Below the pieces are notes generated by a model that saw nothing but the letters and a program-made list of their open reading frames with translations, was not told the origin of the DNA and searched no databases. The translations under genes were made by a program, and so were the position numbers. From an uncultured Coprococcus sp. (GTDB taxonomy: Bacteria > Bacillota > Clostridia > Lachnospirales > Lachnospiraceae), in assembly GCA_900548215.1 (NCBI GenBank), contig URJI01000015.1, positions 1 through 36,647 on the forward strand: a stretch of 36,647 nucleotides of DNA. Reading direction: 5' to 3'. Every line of letters starts with the position of its first letter. Position 1 is the first letter of the stretch. Below are positions 14,884 through 22,503 of this stretch, in pieces.

Positions 14884-16554
14884 ATGATGACAGACATTGA
14901 AATTGCACAGAAGGCTGAGATGAAGCACATAAGGGAGGTTGCTGCAAAACTTGGCATATCAGAGGATGACCTTGACATGTATGGAAAATATAAGGCAAAA
15001 CTTTCTGATGAGCTTATAAAGAAAGTTGAGGGCAACGAGAATGGAAAGCTTATCCTCGTGACAGCCATCAACCCAACTCCGGCAGGAGAGGGAAAGACAA
15101 CCATCACCGTAGGTCTTGGTGAGGCCATGGGACAGCTTGGAAAGAAGGCAGTTATCGCACTTCGTGAGCCATCACTTGGACCTTGTTTCGGAATCAAGGG
15201 TGGTGCTGCCGGAGGCGGATATGCACAGGTAGTACCTATGGAGGATCTCAACCTTCACTTTACAGGAGATTTTCATGCTATAACATCTGCGAACAATCTT
15301 CTCGCGGCCATGATGGATAACCATATCCAGCAGGGAAATGCACTTAAGATAGATGTGAACAGAATCGTGTTCAAGAGATGTTTGGACATGAACGACAGAG
15401 TTCTCAGACACACAGTTGTCGGACTTGGAAAGCGTGTTGATGGAGTACCTAGAGAGGATGGATTTGTCATTACAGTTGCATCGGAGATCATGGCTATTCT
15501 CTGTCTTGCAAGCGACATGAAGGATCTTCAGGATAGACTTGGCAGAATAATCGTTGCATACAATATGGACAATGAGCCTGTAACAGCGGCTGATCTCAAG
15601 GCTGTTGGAGCTATGGCAGCGCTCTTAAAGGATGCCATCAAGCCAAACCTTATCCAGACACTTGAGCATACACCGGCTATCGTACACGGCGGACCATTTG
15701 CTAATATAGCACATGGATGTAACAGTGTGATGGCTACAAAGACAGCATTAAAGCTTGCAGATTATGTAATAACAGAGGCTGGATTTGGCGCAGATCTTGG
15801 AGCTGAGAAGTTCTTCGATATCAAGTGCCGTATGAACAACCTTAAGCCGGATGCGGTGGTTCTTGTTGCTACAGTAAGAGCCCTCAAGTACAATGGCGGA
15901 GTTGCAAAGGCAGATCTCGGAGAGGAGAATCTCGATGCGCTTAAGGCTGGTATAGTAAACCTTGAGAAGCATATTGAAAATCTTCAGAAGTATGGTGTTC
16001 CTGTTGTTGTAACCCTGAATAGATTTGTCACAGACAGCCAGGCAGAGCTTGACTATGTCAAGAAGTTTTGTGAGGATAGAGACTGTGATTTTGCTCTTGC
16101 AAATGTATGGGAGCAGGGCGGCAAGGGCGGTATAGACCTTGCAAATGCAGTGCTTAACACACTGGAGAATAAGAAGAGCAACTTCAAGGTGCTCTACGAT
16201 GACAGCCTTTCAATAAAAGATAAGATCAATTGTATAGCAACAGAGATATACGGTGCAGATGGCGTTACATATAGTGATGAGGCAAGCAAGGCCATTGCTA
16301 AGATAGAAGAGATGGGATTCGGTAATTTCCCTGTATGTATGGCAAAGAACCAATATTCGCTGTCCGATGATCCAAAGAAGCTTGGAAGACCTACAGGATT
16401 CGATATAAATATCCGTGAGGTATATGTGAGTGCAGGAGCAGGCTTTGTAGTTGCAATTACCGGAACTATAATGACTATGCCAGGACTTCCAAAGTCCCCT
16501 GCAGCAGAGAGAATTTATGTAGATGATAATGGCAAGATTGTCGGATTGTTCTAA
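14884..16554 (+). CDS. fhs: Formate-tetrahydrofolate ligase
   Basis: ATP-dependent activation of formate to 10-formyl-tetrahydrofolate, the entry step of one-carbon metabolism and of the methyl branch of the Wood-Ljungdahl route. The 556-residue length is standard. The nucleotide-binding loop TPAGEGKTT is at 65-73, followed by EPSLGPCFGIKGGAAGGGYA and HFTGDFHAI, hallmark segments of this enzyme; the C-terminus GTIMTMPGLPKSPAA is also typical. GGAGG lies 9 nt before the ATG at 14884; a second ATG directly follows but is too far from that site. It begins 19 bp after ftsK and precedes folD, giving a two-gene C1 unit. No acetyl-CoA synthase genes are in the window, so acetogenesis cannot be claimed. 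Confidence 0.98.
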   Translation: MMTDIEIAQKAEMKHIREVAAKLGISEDDLDMYGKYKAKLSDELIKKVEGNENGKLILVTAINPTPAGEGKTTITVGLGEAMGQLGKKAVIALREPSLGPCFGIKGGAAGGGYAQVVPMEDLNLHFTGDFHAITSANNLLAAMMDNHIQQGNALKIDVNRIVFKRCLDMNDRVLRHTVVGLGKRVDGVPREDGFVITVASEIMAILCLASDMKDLQDRLGRIIVAYNMDNEPVTAADLKAVGAMAALLKDAIKPNLIQTLEHTPAIVHGGPFANIAHGCNSVMATKTALKLADYVITEAGFGADLGAEKFFDIKCRMNNLKPDAVVLVATVRALKYNGGVAKADLGEENLDALKAGIVNLEKHIENLQKYGVPVVVTLNRFVTDSQAELDYVKKFCEDRDCDFALANVWEQGGKGGIDLANAVLNTLENKKSNFKVLYDDSLSIKDKINCIATEIYGADGVTYSDEASKAIAKIEEMGFGNFPVCMAKNQYSLSDDPKKLGRPTGFDINIREVYVSAGAGFVVAITGTIMTMPGLPKSPAAERIYVDDNGKIVGLF

Positions 16555-16670
16555 TGTTGAGGATATTCTTGATTTGAGCAGGTTATAGACAGATAATTAA
16601 ATGTTGAATGGGTCAGTTTGTTGATGACAATTATAATGACTGGTATTCAATGTTTCAGGAGGACAGATAT

Positions 16671-17513
16671 ATGTATAAACTTATAGATGGTAAGGCTATA
16701 TCAAAACAGATAAAGGACGAGCTTAAAGATAAGGTTGCTGAACTTAAGGCTGAGGGCGTGGAGATATGCCTTGCAGTTATTCAGGTTGGCAATGATCCTG
16801 CATCGTCTGTATATGTGGGAAATAAGAAAAAAGCCTGTGAATATATAGGCATAGGTTCATTGTCTTATGAGCTTCCAGAGAAGACCACAGAGGAAGAACT
16901 TCTCGCGCTTATAGAGAAGCTCAATGCTGATGACAAGGTTAATGGAATACTTGTTCAGCTTCCTCTTCCGGATCATATAGATGAAGATAAGGTCATAAAG
17001 ACCATATCACCTAAGAAGGACGTAGATGGTTTCCATCCTATGAGTGTTGGTGCGCTCAGTATTGGCCAGCCAGGATTTGTATCATGTACTCCGGCGGGCG
17101 TTATACAGCTCATAAAGAGATCGGGAATAGAAATAGAGGGGAAAGAATGTGTTGTTCTTGGCAGAAGCAATATCGTGGGCAAGCCTATGAGCATGCTGCT
17201 TCTTCGTGAGAATGGAACCGTTACAGTGTGCCATTCAAGAACAAAGAATCTGAAAGAGGTATGCAAGAGAGCAGACATTCTTGTCGTTGCGATTGGCAGA
17301 CCTAAAATGATTGATGCATCCTACATAAAAGAGGGAGCAACAGTCATTGATGTAGGAATACACAGAGACGAAAACAACAGGCTTTGCGGAGATGTGGATT
17401 TTGATTCAGCGAAAGAAGTTGCCGGTGCGATCACACCGGTGCCAGGCGGAGTCGGTCCTATGACTATAGCAATGCTCATGTCGAATTGTGTCGAATCAAT
17501 CAATATTAACTAG
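16671..17513 (+). CDS. folD: Bifunctional methylene-THF dehydrogenase / methenyl-THF cyclohydrolase
   Basis: Interconverts 5,10-methylene-, 5,10-methenyl- and 10-formyl-tetrahydrofolate using NAD(P), directly downstream of the Fhs product. Start ATG 16671 is chosen because AGGAGGA (16657-16663) lies 7 nt upstream; an in-frame ATG at 16608 lacks a ribosome binding site and would add 21 untypical residues. The 280-residue protein shows the YVGNK motif with Tyr48 and catalytic Lys52, LVQLPLP at about 94-100, DVDGFHP with Asp118, the Rossmann segment VVLGRSNIVGKP and the end PVPGGVGPMTIAML. The 116 bp between fhs and folD hold no other feature I can support, so cotranscription is likely. Confidence 0.97.
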   Translation: MYKLIDGKAISKQIKDELKDKVAELKAEGVEICLAVIQVGNDPASSVYVGNKKKACEYIGIGSLSYELPEKTTEEELLALIEKLNADDKVNGILVQLPLPDHIDEDKVIKTISPKKDVDGFHPMSVGALSIGQPGFVSCTPAGVIQLIKRSGIEIEGKECVVLGRSNIVGKPMSMLLLRENGTVTVCHSRTKNLKEVCKRADILVVAIGRPKMIDASYIKEGATVIDVGIHRDENNRLCGDVDFDSAKEVAGAITPVPGGVGPMTIAMLMSNCVESININ

Positions 17514-17536
17514 AATAACTTTTTATTGGAGAACAG

Positions 17537-18850
17537 ATGAAAGTATTACTTATATCACTGGGATGTGACAAGAATCTTGTAGACAGCGAAGTCATGCTTG
17601 GACTTTTAAATAAAGCGGGACATCAGATCACAAATGATGAGACGGAAGCTGACGTTGTTGTGGTGAATACATGTGCATTTATTAAGGATGCAAAAGAGGA
17701 GAGCATTAACACGATCATAGAGATGGGGGAGCTCAAGAAGACTGGTAAACTGAAGAAGCTTATAGTTGCAGGTTGTCTGTCTCAAAGATACAAAGATGAG
17801 ATTATGACAGAACTCCCGGAAATTGATGTGATAATTGGTGCAACTAATTTTGATAAGATAGTTGAGGCTATAGGTACAGATGAGAAAGCTATCGTGGATG
17901 ATATAGATTACACACCGGTTCCTGTCCGTGAACGGATTGTCACGACCACGGCATCCATGGCATATCTTAAGATTGCTGAGGGTTGTAATAAGATGTGCAC
18001 CTATTGTATAATACCTCACATAAGAGGCCGGTATCGAAGCGTTCCGATGGACAGTCTGCTGGACTCGGCCAGAAGGCTTGCTGATGACGGCATAAAAGAA
18101 CTTGTTCTTGTAGCTCAGGAGACAACACTTTATGGCATTGACCTGTATGGTGAAAAGAGACTCCCGGAGCTTCTTACAAAACTAAGTGATATAGATGGAA
18201 TTGAGTGGATAAGGCTGCTTTATTGCTATCCTGAGGAGATCACAGATGATCTGATAGAAACTATGGCTGCCAATCCGAAGATATGTCATTATATAGACAT
18301 ACCAATTCAGCACTCAGAAAACGCTATATTAAAGCGCATGGGCAGAAGAACGAGCCGCGAGGATATAGTAGAACTGGTTGGCAGATTAAGATCTGCTATG
18401 CCGGACATCGCGATACGTACTACGTTGATATCGGGATTTCCGGGAGAGACTCAGGAACAGCATAATGGACTTGTAGATTTTGTAGATCAGTGTGAATTTG
18501 ACAGACTTGGAGTTTTTACTTATTCTCCAGAGGAAGGAACACCTGCGGCGTCATATCCGGATCAGGTGGATGAGGCTGTCGCAGAAAAGTGGCGTGATGA
18601 GATTATGGAGCTTCAGCAGGAGATTTCCTATGAGAAGAATCAGGAATTTGTTGGAACTGTCTTGAAAGTCCTTATAGAGGGTTATCTCTCTGATGATGAT
18701 GTGTATGTGGGAAGAACATACAGGGATGCTCCTGGTGTTGACGGAATAGTTTTTGTCAGTGCCCCATACGAGCTCATGTCCGGCACATATGTTGATGTGA
18801 GGATAACTGAGGGCAATGAATATGATTTAACAGGAGTGATTGTAGAATGA
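17537..18850 (+). CDS. rimO: Ribosomal protein S12 methylthiotransferase
   Basis: Radical-SAM enzyme that adds a methylthio group to an aspartate of ribosomal protein S12, using two 4Fe-4S clusters. The 437-residue length is normal. The N-terminal methylthiotransferase domain has cluster ligands Cys10 (SLGCDKN), Cys46 (NTCAFI) and Cys80 (VAGCLSQ). The radical-SAM C-x3-C-x2-C motif is Cys150/Cys154/Cys157 in GCNKMCTYCIIP, and a C-terminal TRAM domain covers about 375-437. SLGCDKNLVDSE is the motif that separates RimO from MiaB. GGAG lies upstream of the ATG. Its last four bases overlap the pgsA start (ATGA), implying translational coupling, an arrangement common in Firmicutes. Confidence 0.96.
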   Translation: MKVLLISLGCDKNLVDSEVMLGLLNKAGHQITNDETEADVVVVNTCAFIKDAKEESINTIIEMGELKKTGKLKKLIVAGCLSQRYKDEIMTELPEIDVIIGATNFDKIVEAIGTDEKAIVDDIDYTPVPVRERIVTTTASMAYLKIAEGCNKMCTYCIIPHIRGRYRSVPMDSLLDSARRLADDGIKELVLVAQETTLYGIDLYGEKRLPELLTKLSDIDGIEWIRLLYCYPEEITDDLIETMAANPKICHYIDIPIQHSENAILKRMGRRTSREDIVELVGRLRSAMPDIAIRTTLISGFPGETQEQHNGLVDFVDQCEFDRLGVFTYSPEEGTPAASYPDQVDEAVAEKWRDEIMELQQEISYEKNQEFVGTVLKVLIEGYLSDDDVYVGRTYRDAPGVDGIVFVSAPYELMSGTYVDVRITEGNEYDLTGVIVE

Positions 18851-19395
18851 ATTTACCAAACAAACTTACAATACTTAGGACTATAATGATTCCGTTTTTT
18901 CTTGTATTTTTGTATATGTCTGTGATGGAAGGCCATGACTTTGGATGGTTCAAATGGGTGGCACTTGGAGTATTCATAGCGGCATCACTTACTGACATGC
19001 TGGACGGAAAGATTGCAAGAAAATACAATCTTGTCACCAATTTTGGAAAGTTTATGGATCCATTGGCAGACAAGCTTCTTGTGTGTTCGGCACTTATTGC
19101 TTTGTCTGACATTGGACGTATGCCTGCATGGATAGTGATAGTCATAATAGCAAGAGATTTCATAATCAGTGGTTTCAGGCTTGTCGCAGCAGAAAAAGGG
19201 GTTGTCATTGCTGCCGGATGGTCTGGTAAGATTAAGACAACGGTACAGATGATCATGGTATGTTTTCTTGTAGCGGATCTCGGGGGAAAAGTCTTTTATG
19301 TGATAGATCAGGTGCTTATATATCTCGCACTTGTTCTCACAATAGTATCGCTGCTTGATTATCTGGTTCACAACAAAGCTGTATTAAAAGACTGA
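18847..19395 (+). CDS. pgsA: CDP-diacylglycerol-glycerol-3-phosphate 3-phosphatidyltransferase
   Basis: Membrane enzyme that makes phosphatidylglycerol phosphate, committing CDP-diacylglycerol to phosphatidylglycerol and cardiolipin. The 182 residues contain the CDP-alcohol phosphotransferase motif D-G-x2-A-R-x8-G-x3-D-x3-D: Asp53, Gly54, Ala57, Arg58, Gly67, Asp71 and Asp75, with Asp50 just before. The N-terminus MNLPNKLTILRTIMIP is typical of PgsA. Several hydrophobic helices follow. The ATG overlaps the rimO stop by 4 bp, so the two are translationally coupled. In many relatives cinA and recA follow; here the next unit is the Na+-pump operon, after a 248-bp gap with a structured element and a promoter. 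Confidence 0.95.
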   Translation: MNLPNKLTILRTIMIPFFLVFLYMSVMEGHDFGWFKWVALGVFIAASLTDMLDGKIARKYNLVTNFGKFMDPLADKLLVCSALIALSDIGRMPAWIVIVIIARDFIISGFRLVAAEKGVVIAAGWSGKIKTTVQMIMVCFLVADLGGKVFYVIDQVLIYLALVLTIVSLLDYLVHNKAVLKD

Positions 19396-19428
19396 TCATA
19401 CAAAATTATATAATGGTAAGAATTCAAT

Positions 19429-19483
19429 GGGGGATTTGGGGTATACTGTTATGTGAGAAGATAACAGGGTACACATATCCCCC
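19429..19483 (+). other. Two-tier hairpin between pgsA and the pump operon
   Basis: GGGGGAT (19429-19435) pairs with ATCCCCC (19477-19483). Inside, GTATACTGTTAT (19441-19452) pairs with ATAACAGGGTAC (19461-19472) with one mismatch and one G-U, leaving an 8-nt loop GTGAGAAG and a small internal loop. Only CTTTGATG follows, so it is a poor intrinsic terminator. It may still end the pgsA transcript, or be a regulatory or processed RNA. It lies upstream of the predicted pump promoter. Confidence 0.5.
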
Positions 19484-19555
19484 TTTGATGTATAAATGAG
19501 TATATGTAGAGCAGGAGCGTCATGCTCAAACTTTGTTCAAAATTCCCTTTTTTAC

Positions 19556-19584
19556 TTGAAATATGGCGTCAAAGGCTTTACAAT
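19556..19584 (+). promoter_or_regulatory. Promoter of the Na+-pump operon
   Basis: TTGAAA (19556-19561), a 17-bp spacer, then TACAAT (19579-19584), each 5 of 6 to consensus. The expected start, near 19591, gives a leader of about 53 nt before the first gene. Confidence 0.7.
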
Positions 19585-19643
19585 TATACTCGGCGAAAAT
19601 TGGACTATATATGTCCTAAAATAAATTAAACGGAGGGCTAAAA

Positions 19644-21059
19644 ATGAGCAACACACCAAGCTTGTCAGCGAGTGACAGAATTTCTATGTTACTTGATGAC
19701 TCAAGTTTTGTTGAAATCGGCGCATATGTAACTGCTAGAAATACAGATTTCAACATTCAGGACAAGGATACTCCAAAAGACGGTGTTATAACCGGATATG
19801 GTGTTATCGATGGCAATTTAGTTTATGTTTACAGCCAGGACGCAAAGGTACTCGGCGGTTCTATCGGCGAGATGCACGCAAAGAAGATTGCAAACCTTTA
19901 TGATATGGCTATGAAGATGGGTGCTCCAGTTATCGGGCTGATTGATTGTGCCGGACTGAGACTTCAGGAGGCAACTGATGCACTTAATGCATTTGGCGAG
20001 GTATACCTTAAGCAGACACTGGCTTCAGGTGTTGTCCCACAGATCACTGCTGTATTTGGTATGTGTGGTGGTGGCGCAGCTATCATTCCTAACCTGACTG
20101 ATATAACACTCATGACAAAGGAAGGTTCAAAGCTGTTTGTAAACAGCCCGAACACTCTTGATGAGAACCGTACAGAGAAACTTGACACTGCTGCAGCAGA
20201 GTATGTAGCAGCAAACACAGCTAATGTTGACGCAGTATATGACACAGAGGCTGAACTTCTCGGAGCTGTCAGAACACTTGTAGAACTTCTTCCATCAAAC
20301 AATGAGGATGAGAAGGATGGAGCTCTTTGTGAGGACGATGTGAACAGAATCATCCCTGATCTTGCTTCTAAGGCTGGAGATGTAAGGGCTGTTATAGCTG
20401 ATATAACAGATGATGAGTTTGTATTTGAACTCAAGAAGGATTTTGCGGATGACGTTGTCACGGCATTCATCAGACTGAATGGTGAGACAGTCGGAGTTGT
20501 GGGAAATCAGAAAGATGTACTCACAACAGCAGGTGCATACAAGGCAGAGGATTTTGTCAAGTTATGTGATGCATTCAACATTCCTGTACTTACACTTGTG
20601 AATGTGGCAGGACTTGCTGCAACAGTTAAGGAAGAGAAGACTATATCAAAGGCAGTTGCAAAGCTCACTTATGCTTATGCAAACGCAACTGTTCCGAAGG
20701 TAACAGTTATGCTTGACAAGGCTTACGGCACAGCTTATACAGCTATGTGCTCAAAGGCAATAGGCGCTGATATGGTATTTGCATGGCCAAAGGCTGTTAT
20801 AGGAACTATGGATCCAGAGATGGCAGTCAAGATCATGTACGAGGATGAGATCGCAGCAGCTGGTGACAAGCTTGCATTCATAAAGGACAAGAAGGCAGAG
20901 TACACAGATGCTCTTTCAGGTGCAGTATCTGCTGCAAGAAGAGGTTATGTTGATGATGTAATCGAGCCTGATGCAACAAGAAAGAGAGTTATAGCAGCAT
21001 TTGACATGCTTTTTTCTAAGAGTGAGGACAGACCATACAAAAAGCACGGAACAATATAA
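19644..21059 (+). CDS. Diverged CoA-type carboxyltransferase (MmdA/12S-like)
   Basis: Crotonase-fold carboxyltransferase related to the alpha subunits of methylmalonyl-CoA and glutaconyl-CoA decarboxylases and the 12S subunit of transcarboxylase; family members move CO2 between an acyl-CoA and carrier biotin. Recognisable parts are DDSSFVEIGAYVTAR, DGVITGYGVIDG and VLGGSIGEMHAKKI in the N half, and DAFNIPVLTLVNVAG, LTYAYANATVPKVTV and AWPKAVIGTM in the C half. It is short (471 residues against about 510) and departs from the family at key loops: GMCGGGAAIIPNLTD for the usual GPCAGGAVYSPALTD, VAGLAATVKEE for VPGFLPGTxQE, and KAYGTAY for KAYGGAY. First gene of a five-gene operon; GGAGGG precedes the ATG. 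Family is sure; CoA substrate and even activity are uncertain. Confidence 0.8.
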   Translation: MSNTPSLSASDRISMLLDDSSFVEIGAYVTARNTDFNIQDKDTPKDGVITGYGVIDGNLVYVYSQDAKVLGGSIGEMHAKKIANLYDMAMKMGAPVIGLIDCAGLRLQEATDALNAFGEVYLKQTLASGVVPQITAVFGMCGGGAAIIPNLTDITLMTKEGSKLFVNSPNTLDENRTEKLDTAAAEYVAANTANVDAVYDTEAELLGAVRTLVELLPSNNEDEKDGALCEDDVNRIIPDLASKAGDVRAVIADITDDEFVFELKKDFADDVVTAFIRLNGETVGVVGNQKDVLTTAGAYKAEDFVKLCDAFNIPVLTLVNVAGLAATVKEEKTISKAVAKLTYAYANATVPKVTVMLDKAYGTAYTAMCSKAIGADMVFAWPKAVIGTMDPEMAVKIMYEDEIAAAGDKLAFIKDKKAEYTDALSGAVSAARRGYVDDVIEPDATRKRVIAAFDMLFSKSEDRPYKKHGTI

Positions 21060-21074
21060 AGGAGTGACAACTTA

Positions 21075-22031
21075 ATGGAAAAGATAATAAAGAAAAAGTT
21101 ATTATTGATAGTTTCTATGTTAGCTGTTACATTCGCACTTGCAGGCTGTTCATCATCAAGCAAAAAAGTTGCTTTTAAGTATAACGAGGATGACATGAAA
21201 AATTATGCCATCAGCTATGCTAAAAGCTGGATGAGTCTCACTCAGGTTGAGCAGGTATATAATTATGCTGTTGAAAATGGAACTGATGAAGGTCTTACAG
21301 AGAGTGATATAGATGCCATAAAGGTATTTTCTTCACTTGAGGCTGACTATGGTAAGTTCATAGATTTCAAGAGTGATTATGACTGTGAAGAGGTTGATGA
21401 CAAAGTTGTGATAAGCTTGTATGCAGAATGTGCAGAAAAAGAAGCTATTGTCAAAGCAACATTTGTAGATAATTCTGTTGTGTATGAGTATAACAAGTAC
21501 ATGTATATGACTCAGAACAGCGTTTCAGACGAGGAAGCTGACAGTTATCTCACATCAAATGGAGTATTTCCATACAAGATTTCTGAATTCGAGGTAGCAG
21601 CAAACCAGACGATGAAGGATAAGATGAAGGATGCCGGTGCAAATACAGTTATCGGTATGGGTATCGTATTCATAGCACTTATATTTATCTCATTCATCAT
21701 CTCACTTCTCAAGTATGTTCCAGCTCTTTTGGATAAGGAGACAAGAGAGAAGAAGAAAGCTGAAAAGGCAAAGAAAGCCCAGGAAGCTGTAAATACAGCA
21801 GCTGCGGATGACGAAGATGACACACCAACCATGAGAATGCCTGCTCCAGCTGCCGGAATTGTGGATATCGTAAACACCGCGACAGGAGAGAGCGTTATGA
21901 ATGACAGTGAACTTGTGGCTGTTATATCAGCGGCTGTCATGGCAGCACAGGGCGGCAACACAAGAGTTCGTGTAAACTATCCAAGTAACGATAAACTGGT
22001 TGTAAGACCAAGAAGAAAGAATAAGAGATAA
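21075..22031 (+). CDS. Lipoprotein-OadG fusion, Na+-pump gamma/delta-type subunit
   Basis: Probable small membrane subunit of the decarboxylase pump with an unusual front end. Residues 1-25 form a lipoprotein signal with lipobox LAGC (Cys25). Residues 26-188 would be outside the membrane and may resemble DUF3887-type domains. One transmembrane helix follows (about 190-216, GMGIVFIALIFISFIISLL), then a charged Lys/Glu/Ala stretch, an acidic patch and a C-terminal segment MNDSELVAVISAAVMAA, which is characteristic of OadG/MmdD subunits. Standard OadG proteins are only about 80-120 residues; this is 318. In the family the C-terminal part helps hold the carboxyltransferase and biotin carrier to the membrane. 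AAAGGAG precedes the ATG, 15 bp after the preceding gene. The domain naming of the outer part is tentative. Confidence 0.78.
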   Translation: MEKIIKKKLLLIVSMLAVTFALAGCSSSSKKVAFKYNEDDMKNYAISYAKSWMSLTQVEQVYNYAVENGTDEGLTESDIDAIKVFSSLEADYGKFIDFKSDYDCEEVDDKVVISLYAECAEKEAIVKATFVDNSVVYEYNKYMYMTQNSVSDEEADSYLTSNGVFPYKISEFEVAANQTMKDKMKDAGANTVIGMGIVFIALIFISFIISLLKYVPALLDKETREKKKAEKAKKAQEAVNTAAADDEDDTPTMRMPAPAAGIVDIVNTATGESVMNDSELVAVISAAVMAAQGGNTRVRVNYPSNDKLVVRPRRKNKR

Positions 22032-22052
22032 TAAATCAGGAGGATAATTGTT

Positions 22053-22427
22053 ATGAAGAATTATAGAATCACAGTAAACGGAACATCATACGATGTAACA
22101 GTTGAAGAATTAGCAGGCGGCGCAGCAGCTCCAGTTGCAGCAGCTCCAGCACCAGTTGCAGTATCTGCACCAGCAGCAGCTCCAGCACCAGCAGCTCCAG
22201 CAGGCGGTGCAGGAAGCATCAAGGTTTCATCACCTATGCCAGGAAAGATCCTTGCAGTCAAGGCAAATGTTGGCGATTCAGTAAAGAAGGGTCAGGTTAT
22301 CCTTATCCTTGAGGCTATGAAGATGGAAAACGAAGTTGTTGCTCCAGAAGATGGTACAATCGCAAGCATCGATGTTACAGTAGGCGCTATGGTTGAGTCA
22401 GGCGATACACTTGCAACTCTCAACTAA
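22053..22427 (+). CDS. Biotin carboxyl carrier protein of the Na+-pump complex
   Basis: Free carrier that shuttles carboxyl groups on biotin between the carboxyltransferase(s) and the membrane beta subunit. The 124-residue protein starts with a short segment (MKNYRITVNGTSYDVTVEEL) seen in transcarboxylase 1.3S and MmdC proteins. It continues with a flexible Ala/Pro linker (about 22-54) and ends in a biotinyl domain (about 55-124) with EAMKMENE, biotinylated at Lys90. AGGAGG lies before the ATG. Because neither carboxyltransferase in this operon has its own biotin domain, this protein should serve both. A small hairpin (22455-22460 with 22469-22474) lies in the gap to the next gene. Confidence 0.95.
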   Translation: MKNYRITVNGTSYDVTVEELAGGAAAPVAAAPAPVAVSAPAAAPAPAAPAGGAGSIKVSSPMPGKILAVKANVGDSVKKGQVILILEAMKMENEVVAPEDGTIASIDVTVGAMVESGDTLATLN

Positions 22428-22503
22428 TTTGCTTAGTGACATGAACTGTACACAGGATCTTGATAGCGAGATCCGAATAAATCTTATAGGAGGAAACAAC
22501 TAA

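Noticed and set aside
16608..16670. 21-residue N-terminal extension of FolD
   Set aside because: It lacks a ribosome binding site and family similarity; AGGAGGA precedes the ATG at 16671.
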